In this document: positions 24,564 through 33,174 of the stretch, one piece after another
How positions within the stretch are numbered: position 1 is the stretch's first letter
Layout: the number at the start of each line of letters is the position of its first letter
NCBI GenBank assembly: GCA_031082125.1
Contig: JAVHLM010000041.1
Location: 1-51,903 of the forward strand
From: Candidatus Eremiobacterota bacterium
GTDB lineage: Bacteria; Vulcanimicrobiota; CADAWZ01; Ess09-12
Length of the DNA stretch: 51,903 nt
Direction: 5' to 3'
Translations under genes and position numbers: made by a program
Notes under the pieces: generated by a model
What the model was told of the DNA's origin: nothing
Databases searched by the model: none
What the model saw: the letters and a program-made list of their open reading frames with translations, nothing else

Positions 24564-25571
24564 TCATTCCTTAAAGGCCCCCGTGAGCTTGAAATTCACC
24601 ATGCTGATGCTCCCTATGAGGAGGAATATCAGGACGGCATAAGCACAGGCCAGGCCGTACTGCGAGAGGTTGAAGGCAAGCTTGTACGTATAGCTCACCA
24701 GGATGTCCGTGGCGCCTGCGCGGCTCCCGGCCACTGCCGGCCCTCCCGCCGTGAGCAGGTAGATGCCGACGAAATTGTTGAAATTGAAGGCAAAGCTTGT
24801 GATGATGACGGGCAGCATGGACGAGCGGAGCATGGGGAGGGTGATTCTTCTGAACTGCTGCACTTTTGAAGCACCGTCAAGAGACGATGCCTCGTAGAGC
24901 TCTGCAGGGATGCCCTGGAGGGCTCCCAGGCTTATGGACATCATATAGGGGAAGCCAAGCCAGAGGTTTACCATGAGGACCGATATTTTTGCCCAGGGCC
25001 CCTCGGTGAGCCAGGGAACGAAGCCCCGGCTGTCCATCTTGAACGTCTCCAGGTGGAGGTGCCCTATTCCCAGCAGGTAATTGAGCGCCTCAATGAGGTG
25101 GTTCACCCCATTAATCATGAAGTTGATGAAGGAGCACAAAATCGGTGTTCCCGTGATGGACTTGTTGATGAGGCCAAAATCGGTGTTCAGGAGCCCCGTC
25201 CACATGAGGACCGTGATGAAGCTTGGCACGGCCCAGGGGATGATGAGGAGGGTGCGGTAGAGGTTTTTCCCCCAGAGGTGCGGCTTGTTGAGGACCAGCG
25301 CGAAGGCAAGGCCCACGACGACCTGCGAGAGGACCCCCACGGAGGCCCAGATAAAGGTCCACCAGAGGACGGAGAGAAAGGTGGAAAGCTCAGCGGAGAG
25401 CAGTATCTCCTTGAAATTATCGAGCCCTATGAATGAGAAGGAGGTAAAGTGATAGAGGCTGTAATTGGTGAATGCCAGGTAAAAGCTGTAGAGGCAGGGG
25501 AACAGCACGATAAGGGTCACGAACACGATGGCCGGGAGTATGTAGGGATAAGGGGAGAATTTTTCTTTCAT
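24564..25571 (-). CDS. Sugar ABC transporter permease, MalF type
   Basis: 335 aa, six or more membrane helices, with the EAA loop ELYEASSLDGASKVQQFRRITLP near residue 230. A larger periplasmic insertion (about residues 120-185) follows the third helix, as in some maltose/maltodextrin permeases. It starts 3 nt after the binding-protein gene and is coupled to it. Confidence 0.92.
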   Translation of the reverse strand: MKEKFSPYPYILPAIVFVTLIVLFPCLYSFYLAFTNYSLYHFTSFSFIGLDNFKEILLSAELSTFLSVLWWTFIWASVGVLSQVVVGLAFALVLNKPHLWGKNLYRTLLIIPWAVPSFITVLMWTGLLNTDFGLINKSITGTPILCSFINFMINGVNHLIEALNYLLGIGHLHLETFKMDSRGFVPWLTEGPWAKISVLMVNLWLGFPYMMSISLGALQGIPAELYEASSLDGASKVQQFRRITLPMLRSSMLPVIITSFAFNFNNFVGIYLLTAGGPAVAGSRAGATDILVSYTYKLAFNLSQYGLACAYAVLIFLLIGSISMVNFKLTGAFKE

Positions 25572-25574
25572 GGC

Positions 25575-26930
25575 CTACCTCATCATCCTCCTGATATCCT
25601 GCTCGATGCGATTTTTCGCCTGGGTGAGCGCCTCTTCGGGGGGTATCTTCTCCATCACGATGAGCTGCAGCGCTTCCTTCATGGGCTGCCACACGGCGGT
25701 GAACTCAGGGATGTTGGGCATGGGTGTCCCCACGGCAGCGGCGTCAATGATTCCCTTCACCTCGTCATTTTTCACGGAGGCAAGGGAGAAGACAAGCGCC
25801 GGTCCTCCCGGCTGCTCCCCCGGTGATCCTCTGAGAATGGCCTTTTCAGAGATCCGGCTGTCCTTCTGGGCATCAAACCTTGAAGGGATGCGGCCGCCTT
25901 CCAGGTAGATCTCCACCTGCCCCTCGGAGCTTGTGATCTCTTTCATCAACTGGAGGGCCAGATCCTTGTGAAATGACTTGCTGTTGAGCATGACGCCCTG
26001 GACGCCCACGAGGGGCGACGGCGCTTTCCCGTTCTCAAGCTGCGGGATGGGGGCAAAGCCGAATTCCACTTTCTTGCGGAAGTCCACCAGAGCCCAGGGG
26101 CCGTTGATGGTCATGGCGAGCCTGTTCTCGAGGAACCGGGCGTTGGCAATGTCCTTGGTGACACCCTGGGGGATAATCTGGTATTTCTTCTTGAGATCGA
26201 GGATGAACTTTGTAGCCTCCACGGCCTCGGGACAGGATATGCCCACATCAAGGGGATCGAGGCCCCCCGGGGTCTCCTTGAAGATATAGGCGCCGTAGCC
26301 GCCTATGAAGGACCATGAAAAGTAGAAGTCTTCTATTTCGTAGAGAAAGCCGCTCATCTTCTCTCCCGTGAAGGCATCAAAATTCAGCATCGAAGAGAAG
26401 TTCCCCACCGTGCGGAGCTCGCCGGTGGTGCCCTTGTTGATGTGGTCCGCCACGGTGATGAGCTCCTGGAAAGTCCGGGGAGGGCTCTTGATGAACCTCT
26501 TGTTGTAGATGAGGCCAAGGGTTTCAAGAGAGAGAGGGAGACCGTAGAGCCTGCCCTTGAAGGACATGACCCTGAGGGCTACGGGCAGATACCCCTTCTC
26601 CTCGTCGGGGCCTATCTCGATGGGGGCGATGAGCCCCGCGGTGGCAAAAGGGCCGATCCAGTTGTGGGGGCCCGTGATGAGATCAGGGCCATGGCGCACC
26701 GGTGCCGCCACCTGGAATTTGGGCTGCAGCTCCTCGAAGGGCACGCGCACGATCCTGACGGGAAAGCCGGTTTTCCCGGTGAACCTTGATGCGGCGTTCC
26801 GCAGGGCCACCGTCTCGGTCATGTCCGTCCAGATGATAAGCTCCTTTTTCTCTTTTGGGGGGCCACCGCAGGACGGCAGCAAGGCTATAAGAAAGAGAAG
26901 CACAGTGAGGAGCCTTGCCCTTGATGCCAT
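25575..26930 (-). CDS. Extracellular solute-binding lipoprotein, maltose/maltodextrin-like
   Basis: 451 aa. A lipoprotein signal with lipobox LPSCGG anchors it in a membrane. The family-1 binding fold shows in LIIWTDMTETVALRNAASRF, LPLSLETLGLIYNKRF and AMTINGPWALVDF, closest to maltose or cyclodextrin binders. AAAGGT precedes the ATG. First gene of the three-gene importer. No glycoside hydrolase or regulator is adjacent, so the sugar is not proven. Confidence 0.9.
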   Translation of the reverse strand: MASRARLLTVLLFLIALLPSCGGPPKEKKELIIWTDMTETVALRNAASRFTGKTGFPVRIVRVPFEELQPKFQVAAPVRHGPDLITGPHNWIGPFATAGLIAPIEIGPDEEKGYLPVALRVMSFKGRLYGLPLSLETLGLIYNKRFIKSPPRTFQELITVADHINKGTTGELRTVGNFSSMLNFDAFTGEKMSGFLYEIEDFYFSWSFIGGYGAYIFKETPGGLDPLDVGISCPEAVEATKFILDLKKKYQIIPQGVTKDIANARFLENRLAMTINGPWALVDFRKKVEFGFAPIPQLENGKAPSPLVGVQGVMLNSKSFHKDLALQLMKEITSSEGQVEIYLEGGRIPSRFDAQKDSRISEKAILRGSPGEQPGGPALVFSLASVKNDEVKGIIDAAAVGTPMPNIPEFTAVWQPMKEALQLIVMEKIPPEEALTQAKNRIEQDIRRMMR

Positions 26931-27091
26931 GAGATTACCTTTCTCTAGAAGGCCTATGGGGAGAATTGGTAAGTATTTTGTACCGCAGGGAAAAAATCCT
27001 TCATAGGATCTCGTCTCCCCTGTGAGAGGCGGCAGGGAGAAAGGAATTTCAGGAGCCGCAAAGAATTGTACAGAACACTCTGGAGGATTTT

Positions 27092-28378
27092 ATGACACGG
27101 GCAAAGAGCGCCCCCCGAGAGCACTTCTCTCTCAAGATGCGGGATGCCGAGATCGTGATAGTAAACGGCGATGAGTATGCCTGTGCCCTCAGGTATGCCC
27201 CCGGTGAGACACCGGTAGTGCTGCTCAAGGGCAGGAAGGCTGCAGCGAAGGATATTATCTGGTCCGCCCAGGAACTGGAAGTCCCCATCGTTGAGATGAC
27301 GTCCTTCGATGAAGAGTATTATTCCGGGCTCACCCCCGATGAGGTGATTCCCGAGAGCCTTTTCAAGCCCGTATCACAGGCGATGGCCTTTCTTTACCGG
27401 ACCAAGGCGTCGCCTCATCTGCTCCGTTTTGTAAAGACTCTCAGGAAGAGGCCCGGCATCCTCACGACAAGCACTGAGGAGCTCGTGGAGCGTTACAGCT
27501 CCTTTCTCGAGGTGTCGCTCGTGAGCCTTGAACTGGGCAAGGGCCTCTATGGAGAAGTGGAGATCCTCAGGGAGCCCCTTGACACCTTCAGGCAGAGGAT
27601 CGCCCTTGAGATAGGCCTTGTGATTCCCGAGATAAGGGCCCATTACAACTCAAAGCTCGGTGCACTCCATTACAGTCTGCGCCTGAGGGATGTCCCCGTC
27701 TATGAGGGCAACGTGGAAGGCACCCTGGAGCCCAATGAGTACGTCCATCAGATCATAAACAGGCTGCGCACCCTCATTGTGAGACAGTCCTGGCAGCTCC
27801 TGGGCTATATTGAGGTGAATGCTCTCCTCGAGAGGATGAAGAAATACAATCCCCTTCTCTTCAGGGATCTTTTCCCCGAGTATTTTTCCGTGCCTTCACT
27901 GCGCTTTGTGCTGCGGAACCTTCTCAAGGAAGGCATATCCATAAGGGATTTGTCGAAAATCTGTGAGGTTATCAAGGAAAATCTCCATATTACCCGGGAT
28001 CCCGACGTTATCACCGAATTTGTCCGTGCCGCCTTTGCTCCCTATCTCTGCCACAAGTACAAGAACAGCGAGGGGGGCCTCGAGGTGCTTCTTCTTTCGC
28101 CTGAGATGGAGAAGATGATAGGGGGCTCCGTGAAGGAGGCTTCCCATGTGAGATGGCTTGATCTCGAGCCTGAGAACGGTTACAGGCTTCTCACCTCCCT
28201 GGGAGATGAGCTCAAGAAGGCCCAGAGCATAGGCCTTGATCCCGTGCTTCTGGTGACGCCTGGACTGAGACGCTTCATCAAGAGGCTTCTTGAGAACTCT
28301 TTTCCCGACCTTCCGGTGATTTCTTACAATGAGATAGTTCCCTTTGCTGATGTCCGCTCGGTGGGGGTAGTCGGTTAA
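27092..28378 (+). CDS. Soluble fusion of FlhB and FlhA cytoplasmic domains
   Basis: 428 aa with no membrane helix. Residues about 17-100 follow the FlhB/YscU cytoplasmic domain: AEIVIVNGDEYACALRY, VVLLKG, ELEVPIVE, IPESLFKPVSQAMAFLYR. The autocleavage motif NPTH is replaced by NGDE (25-28). Residues about 130-428 follow the FlhA cytoplasmic domain: LELGKGLYGE, IALEIGLVIPEIRA, LEPNEYVHQIINRLRTLIVRQSWQLLG, IRDLSKICEVI, and the ending LPVISYNEIVPF..VRSVGVVG. The stretch around the usual FGLPAVWI segment is missing. In normal type III or flagellar export these domains belong to two membrane proteins. GGAGG lies before the ATG. No flagellar gene is nearby. Its job is unknown; chaperone or cargo binding is a guess. 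Confidence 0.82.
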   Translation: MTRAKSAPREHFSLKMRDAEIVIVNGDEYACALRYAPGETPVVLLKGRKAAAKDIIWSAQELEVPIVEMTSFDEEYYSGLTPDEVIPESLFKPVSQAMAFLYRTKASPHLLRFVKTLRKRPGILTTSTEELVERYSSFLEVSLVSLELGKGLYGEVEILREPLDTFRQRIALEIGLVIPEIRAHYNSKLGALHYSLRLRDVPVYEGNVEGTLEPNEYVHQIINRLRTLIVRQSWQLLGYIEVNALLERMKKYNPLLFRDLFPEYFSVPSLRFVLRNLLKEGISIRDLSKICEVIKENLHITRDPDVITEFVRAAFAPYLCHKYKNSEGGLEVLLLSPEMEKMIGGSVKEASHVRWLDLEPENGYRLLTSLGDELKKAQSIGLDPVLLVTPGLRRFIKRLLENSFPDLPVISYNEIVPFADVRSVGVVG

Positions 28379-28423
28379 TACACAGGCCTTAAGAACCCCC
28401 GGTTGATCCACGAGGAGCTGATA

Positions 28424-29530
28424 ATGAGAATTAAAAACAGGAAATCTGGCGAGACTTCCATCTATCTCCCCAGTGATGCCAATAAGGATATGGGCATCTT
28501 CTTTGTCTTTGTGGGAGTTGTTGTCGTTCCTCCCGCGTACTGGCTCCTTTTCTGGTACAGGCAGCTCCAGTTCACAAGCTGGGAGCCGAGCATCTTCATC
28601 GGGAGCATCTTTGTGCTCGTGGGCCTCTACCTCATAATCTTCTCAAGAAAAGAGATCCTCGTGGCGAAAGATCATATCAAGATCATTGACGGCCTTTTCA
28701 AAAAGTCTTTTACCATAACGTGGAAAAATCCCCCCCGGGTAAAGCTCAAGTATGATGAGGAAGAGCGCAAGGGAAAGACGATGGAATTCTGGGAGACCTC
28801 CCTTGTGGACGGCAAACTGGAATACACCATTGAGCGGCGCCCTCTCCAGCTCCTTGAGGCACGGGCCCTGGGCGAGCGCGTGGCCCGCATCCTGGAGTGC
28901 GATTTCATCGAAAAGGACGATGACGGCAAGGAGACCGTCTTCGCTGCCGCCGACCTTGACCTCCCCTTCCGGGACCGCGTGATGAAATACCCCTCTCTCA
29001 TGAAGAATCCCGTGGAGGCCCCGAAGAAAACCAATCTCTCCATCAAGGAGAGGAACAAGTCTCTCGTGGTAAAATGGGGCATTGACTCCACGGGAATCCT
29101 GGTGGACATAGTGGTATGCACGGCGATGGTCTTTCTTTTCACCATGCTCTCCCTCCAGGAGGGGAGCCTCTCGTTCTACCAGCAGTGCGCCAAGAGGGGG
29201 GATTTCATAGTCTACTATATCGCTTCCGGTCTTGTGCTGCTTCTGATCCTTGCCGTGCTGGGATACCGCGCCAACATGCTCCTCAGTGTCCACGGCGCCG
29301 CGTTCTTTGTCACCATCTGGTGGATTCCCCTCAGGAGAAAGCATATATCGATGGACAAGATAGAGGAAATCCGCCTCACTCCCAGCATGAGGGGGCCAAG
29401 GATACAGATTGTCTCTGACAGGGAGCTCATCTCCTTCAAGCTCTCTGACAGGGCGGCGGCCCGGTGGCTTTCCTACAAGATGCAGCAGTATATGCTCGCC
29501 GACATTCAGGGAGCGCAGGCGTCGCCGTAA
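28424..29530 (+). CDS. Four-helix membrane protein, function unknown
   Basis: 368 aa. Two N-terminal membrane helices (about residues 20-70) are followed by a cytoplasmic beta-rich region (KEILVAKDHIKIIDGLFKK, PH-domain-like), a Lys-rich stretch, two more helices (about 215-285), and a second PH-like segment (RRKHISMDKIEEIRL). The pattern resembles bPH-containing membrane proteins but I do not recognise a family. GAGGAG 8 nt before ATG 28424 decides the start over an upstream TTG. It lies between the FlhB-FlhA fusion and ispH and could function with the fusion. Confidence 0.62.
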   Translation: MRIKNRKSGETSIYLPSDANKDMGIFFVFVGVVVVPPAYWLLFWYRQLQFTSWEPSIFIGSIFVLVGLYLIIFSRKEILVAKDHIKIIDGLFKKSFTITWKNPPRVKLKYDEEERKGKTMEFWETSLVDGKLEYTIERRPLQLLEARALGERVARILECDFIEKDDDGKETVFAAADLDLPFRDRVMKYPSLMKNPVEAPKKTNLSIKERNKSLVVKWGIDSTGILVDIVVCTAMVFLFTMLSLQEGSLSFYQQCAKRGDFIVYYIASGLVLLLILAVLGYRANMLLSVHGAAFFVTIWWIPLRRKHISMDKIEEIRLTPSMRGPRIQIVSDRELISFKLSDRAAARWLSYKMQQYMLADIQGAQASP

Positions 29531-29535
29531 GGCCT

Positions 29536-30399
29536 ATGAATATCACCATATCGGAAGGTTCCGGTTTCTGCTTCGGCGTGAGGAGGGCCCTCAGGCTCGC
29601 TCATGAGACCATAGAGAGAGCCCATGGAGCCGGCAGCCTTCCCGTCTATTCTCTGGGTCCCCTTGTCCACAACCGCGTGGTGAGCCACGACCTTGCCTCC
29701 CGGGGGGTGGTGCAGCTTGACAGGCTCTCAGAGGTGCCGAGGGGATTTCTCCTTGTCAGGTCTCATGGCATTGCCCCGGCAGTGAGAGAGGAGGCCCGGG
29801 CAATGGGCTTTTCCCTTGTGGATGCCACGTGCCCTCTTGTGAAAAAAATCCACCGCATCGTCGAGAGGCTCAAGACCGAAGGCTTCCCCGTCGTGGTGGT
29901 GGGCCACCGGGAGCATCCCGAGGTGGAGGCCATCATGGGCCATTGCGGCAGCCGCTGTTGCGTGGTGCACGCAGATGCCGACGTGGCGGGCCTTCCTCCA
30001 TGGAGAAGGGCGGGGGTGGTGGTGCAGACCACCATGGAGCACGGGCACTTTCTTGCCCTGGTACCGAAGCTTCTCGGGAAAATGCTTGAGTGCAGGATAC
30101 ACAACACCATCTGCTTTGAGACTGAGCGCCGGCAGCACCGCACCGGTGAGCTTGCCCGGCATGTCGAGGCCATGGTCGTCGTCGGGGGAAGGGAGAGCTC
30201 CAACACGGCGAAGCTTGTCGCCATCTCCCGGAGGGCGGGAAAGCCCGCTTACCTTGTCGAGGGGCCTGACGAGCTGAGAGCGGAGTGGTTCCGGGGCTTG
30301 AAGGAGATAGGTATTACGGCCGGCGCCTCGACGTCCCGGGAGCATCTTGAGGCCGTTGCGGGGGAGTTGTTGCGCATGGGGAACAAGGAGGTACGATGA
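29536..30399 (+). CDS. ispH: 4-hydroxy-3-methylbut-2-enyl diphosphate reductase
   Basis: 287 aa. The last enzyme of the MEP pathway, a [4Fe-4S] enzyme making IPP and DMAPP. The three cluster cysteines are in GFCFGVRRAL, VDATCPLV and NTICFETERRQ; the SHG, GHREHPEVE and SSNTAKL motifs are present. ATG 29536 starts the family N-terminus (MNITISEGSGFCFG); the upstream open frame lies over the previous gene. Its stop overlaps the ATG of the ClpX-like gene by 4 nt. Confidence 0.95.
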   Translation: MNITISEGSGFCFGVRRALRLAHETIERAHGAGSLPVYSLGPLVHNRVVSHDLASRGVVQLDRLSEVPRGFLLVRSHGIAPAVREEARAMGFSLVDATCPLVKKIHRIVERLKTEGFPVVVVGHREHPEVEAIMGHCGSRCCVVHADADVAGLPPWRRAGVVVQTTMEHGHFLALVPKLLGKMLECRIHNTICFETERRQHRTGELARHVEAMVVVGGRESSNTAKLVAISRRAGKPAYLVEGPDELRAEWFRGLKEIGITAGASTSREHLEAVAGELLRMGNKEVR

Positions 30400-31619
30400 A
30401 GGAAGTCGATATCACGAGCGTTCCGGAGAGCGAAGAGGAGCCGCCGGAGAAGACGCCGACACTGGCATCGCTCGCCGTGGCAGCAAGGAACATGGCGAAA
30501 AGGCTCCCTCTTTACTCACCACGGGAGCTCTTTGTCGCCCTTGAGAAGCGGGGTTACCGGGGGCAGGTGAAGGGAAGGAAATCACTCTGCCTCATGGCTT
30601 ACCGCCACCTCAAGAAGGTGAGACGGGTTCTGGAGGAGGGTGAAAAGAATCCTCCCTATGAAAACCTGAATACACTCCTCATAGGCCCTACAGGCTCAGG
30701 CAAGACCTTCCTGATCGAGCAGCTTTTCAGGGAGGTCATCAAGGTGCCTACCGTTATCGTTGACATCACCAACTACTCGGAGACGGGCTATGTGGGCGAT
30801 GACGTGAAAACAGTCCTCACGCGCCTCATCTACGAGGCGAAGGGGAATATTTACTGGGCCGGCGCAGGGATAGTGTGCCTTGACGAGTTCGACAAGCTCG
30901 CGTCGGCCCAGAGCAACGTGCGCTTCGAAGGCCAGGGCACCTCGAAGGACGTGACAGGCTTTGGCGTACAGAAGGAGCTTCTCAGAATGCTGGAGGGGGG
31001 CGAGATCATGGTTCCCCTTGATTACGGTTTCTCCCAGTACGGCTCCAAGGTGAAGTTCTCATGCCGGAACCTCTCTTTTGTCGCAAGTGGCGCCTTTTCC
31101 GGCTTCAAGGCTCTGGCGGAGACCAGGGGCCGCGATGGGAAGATGGGGTTCCGCTGGACGCCCAAGAAGAAGTTCCATGAGAAGATCGCCGTTGAGTACG
31201 ACGAGGAGGACGTTGAAGACATAGAGAATTTCCAGGTCTACGGCTTTCTCCCCGAGCTCCTGGGCCGTTTCACCAGGATTGTCATCTTTGATCCCTTATG
31301 CGAGGAGACTCTCAAGGACATCCTGAAGAGCGGCACCCTCTCCCGCTTTGAAAGAGAGTTCACCAGCGAAGGCCTCACCCTCTCTGTCGATGAGTCCGTG
31401 CTTGACTTCATTGTGAAGGAGAGCATCAAGCGGCAGACAGGGGCGAGAGGACTGGGGACCGTCCTCACCGGCTTCATCGAGGATGCGGCATACCGCACCT
31501 TTGCAGGCGGCCGCGAGGCCCGCGTGGCCATCGCCATGGAGCACAAGAAGGTGAGGGTCACCGTGGACCCTCCCGTCGAGGGGCCCATCCCCGGCTGTGA
31601 AGAGGAGATCAGGAGTTAG
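30396..31619 (+). CDS. ClpX-like AAA+ ATPase without zinc finger
   Basis: 407 aa. It matches the ClpX motor: Walker A GPTGSGKTF, pore loop GYVGDDV, Walker B IVCLDEFDKL, GAFSGF, and C-terminal RQTGARGLGTVL. It lacks the N-terminal Cys4 zinc-binding domain, which is replaced by an unrelated acidic and helical region of about 90 residues, and lacks the RKH pore loop. The ClpP-docking IGF appears as MGF. It is therefore a diverged unfoldase, possibly with its own substrates and not necessarily ClpP-linked. No clpP or tig is adjacent. Coupled to ispH by a 4-nt overlap. Confidence 0.85.
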   Translation: MKEVDITSVPESEEEPPEKTPTLASLAVAARNMAKRLPLYSPRELFVALEKRGYRGQVKGRKSLCLMAYRHLKKVRRVLEEGEKNPPYENLNTLLIGPTGSGKTFLIEQLFREVIKVPTVIVDITNYSETGYVGDDVKTVLTRLIYEAKGNIYWAGAGIVCLDEFDKLASAQSNVRFEGQGTSKDVTGFGVQKELLRMLEGGEIMVPLDYGFSQYGSKVKFSCRNLSFVASGAFSGFKALAETRGRDGKMGFRWTPKKKFHEKIAVEYDEEDVEDIENFQVYGFLPELLGRFTRIVIFDPLCEETLKDILKSGTLSRFEREFTSEGLTLSVDESVLDFIVKESIKRQTGARGLGTVLTGFIEDAAYRTFAGGREARVAIAMEHKKVRVTVDPPVEGPIPGCEEEIRS

Positions 31620-31641
31620 GCGCTTCCCCGGCCTCATCATG

Positions 31642-33174
31642 CTACTGGGAGATCATCTTGCGGTAGCTTCCGTACTGCTTTATCTTGAAGAGGGTGAGCT
31701 CTCCGTGGGTGAACATCTCCCAGGCCACCTCAAGCATCCTTATGAGGTTGCAGAACTTCGCGAAGCTGAAGAGGGGGCCCGGGTGAGACCTCAGCCACGA
31801 GGAGTGCGAGAGCCACCTTATCAGGGAGCGGGGAATGAAATTCTTGGAGACAAGAAGGTAAAGGGAGAGCCAGAAAACTTCCTCCTTCGGGCGGGGATAA
31901 TCCATGCTCACCCGGAACTGGCGCCATGACTTGGTAGCAAAGCCTTCCACATCCTCCTCCCTGATGATCCCCTTGGCGAGAAGCTCCTCGGTGAGCTTGG
32001 TGCCGGGGAAATAGTTGAGGGAGTAAAGGTAGAGCTTGTAAGGCCTCGGAATCACAAGGAGGAACTCCAGCATCTCTCGCTTGTCCTCCTCGGTGGCAAA
32101 GGGGTTGTCAATGATGGCGTCGTACACCACCTCTATCTTAAGCTCCCTGTTGAGCTCGCCGAAGCGGAGAATCTGCGCGTTGCCGGGCGTCCTGTTGAAG
32201 ATCTCCCTTGTCTCCCTCTTGGAGCCGCTCTCGATGCCCACCTGGATCTTTACAAGCCCGGCCGATTTCAGGCTCTCCAGGATGTCCCTCTTGAGAAGGT
32301 GGGGATTCAGCAGGCACTCGAGGGGTACGGCTATCTTCTCGCGGTACTCCTTGCAGAACTCGTCTATCCATACATGGTCGAGGGCAAAGGCCGTGTCATC
32401 GTCAAGCTTGACACGCTTGAGGCGCGGGAAGCGCTTTTTTACCTCGAGGAGCTCGCCGATGAGGTATGGCACGCTCTTGTGGCGGTAATATTTTCCCTTC
32501 CCCTTGTAGATCCTCCTCAGTATGCTGTTATAGCAGTAACTGCAGTTGTAGGGGCATCCCCTCGTGGCGTAGATGCGGTACTCGGCGCCGCGGAGAGTGG
32601 GCTCGCCGGAGGTGACCCTGCCCTCATCGACAAGATATTTTCCCTCGTCGTCAATGTCGGGATAGGGAAGCCTGTCCAGGTCCTCCACAAGGGGCCTCAT
32701 GGAATTTTTCACGATCTGCCCCTCGCGCCGGAACCAGAGGTTCTCAATGGCGGTGATATCCTCACCCTTCTCCATCTTCTCCACGAGCTCCACGATGGCA
32801 TCGTCGCCCTCGCCGATGCAGATCATGTCGGCCGTCTCAAGGCATTTCTCGGGGGCCGACGTGGCATGGATGCCTCCCCATATGACGGGGATGGCGAGCT
32901 CCCGCTTCACCCTCTCGGTGAGGGACTTGGCGATGGAATACATGGGGGAGATGAAGGAGAGGCCGAGGAGGTCTGCCCCGAGGTCCTTCACAAGCTTGAG
33001 ATAGAGGTCGAACTCGCTCTCGGGGGGAAAAGTGACGTTGTTGTTGCGCCATTCGCGGAAGAAGACGATGAAAACCTTATGGCCCGCTTTTCTGAGGGCT
33101 GCCGAAAGATAGCGGATCCCCGCGTTCTCAGCGCCGTAGAAGGTGGTGAGGACCGTTGTGAACTCTTTACCCAT
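31642..33174 (-). CDS. Cobalamin-binding radical SAM protein
   Basis: 510 aa from ATG 33174 (GGGGAGG upstream). The N-terminal B12-binding-like fold shows in VLTTFYGAENAGIRYLSAALRKAGHKV and LGADLLGLSFISPMY; the radical SAM site is CPYNCSYC, with VGIESGS later. The C-terminal third contains a Trp-rich basic region. Such enzymes often transfer methyl groups or rearrange carbon skeletons. Last gene of the 31.6-44.3 kb cluster, overlapping the preceding radical SAM gene by 8 nt. A canonical DxHxxG is not obvious, so cobalamin binding is inferred from overall architecture. Confidence 0.8.
   Translation of the reverse strand: MGKEFTTVLTTFYGAENAGIRYLSAALRKAGHKVFIVFFREWRNNNVTFPPESEFDLYLKLVKDLGADLLGLSFISPMYSIAKSLTERVKRELAIPVIWGGIHATSAPEKCLETADMICIGEGDDAIVELVEKMEKGEDITAIENLWFRREGQIVKNSMRPLVEDLDRLPYPDIDDEGKYLVDEGRVTSGEPTLRGAEYRIYATRGCPYNCSYCYNSILRRIYKGKGKYYRHKSVPYLIGELLEVKKRFPRLKRVKLDDDTAFALDHVWIDEFCKEYREKIAVPLECLLNPHLLKRDILESLKSAGLVKIQVGIESGSKRETREIFNRTPGNAQILRFGELNRELKIEVVYDAIIDNPFATEEDKREMLEFLLVIPRPYKLYLYSLNYFPGTKLTEELLAKGIIREEDVEGFATKSWRQFRVSMDYPRPKEEVFWLSLYLLVSKNFIPRSLIRWLSHSSWLRSHPGPLFSFAKFCNLIRMLEVAWEMFTHGELTLFKIKQYGSYRKMISQ

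Noticed and set aside
23604-24869. 421-codon open frame on the plus strand
   Set aside because: It lies antisense to the two permease genes, has no ribosome site, and its composition (long His/Asp/Glu-rich, no fold) is that of a GC-rich shadow frame.
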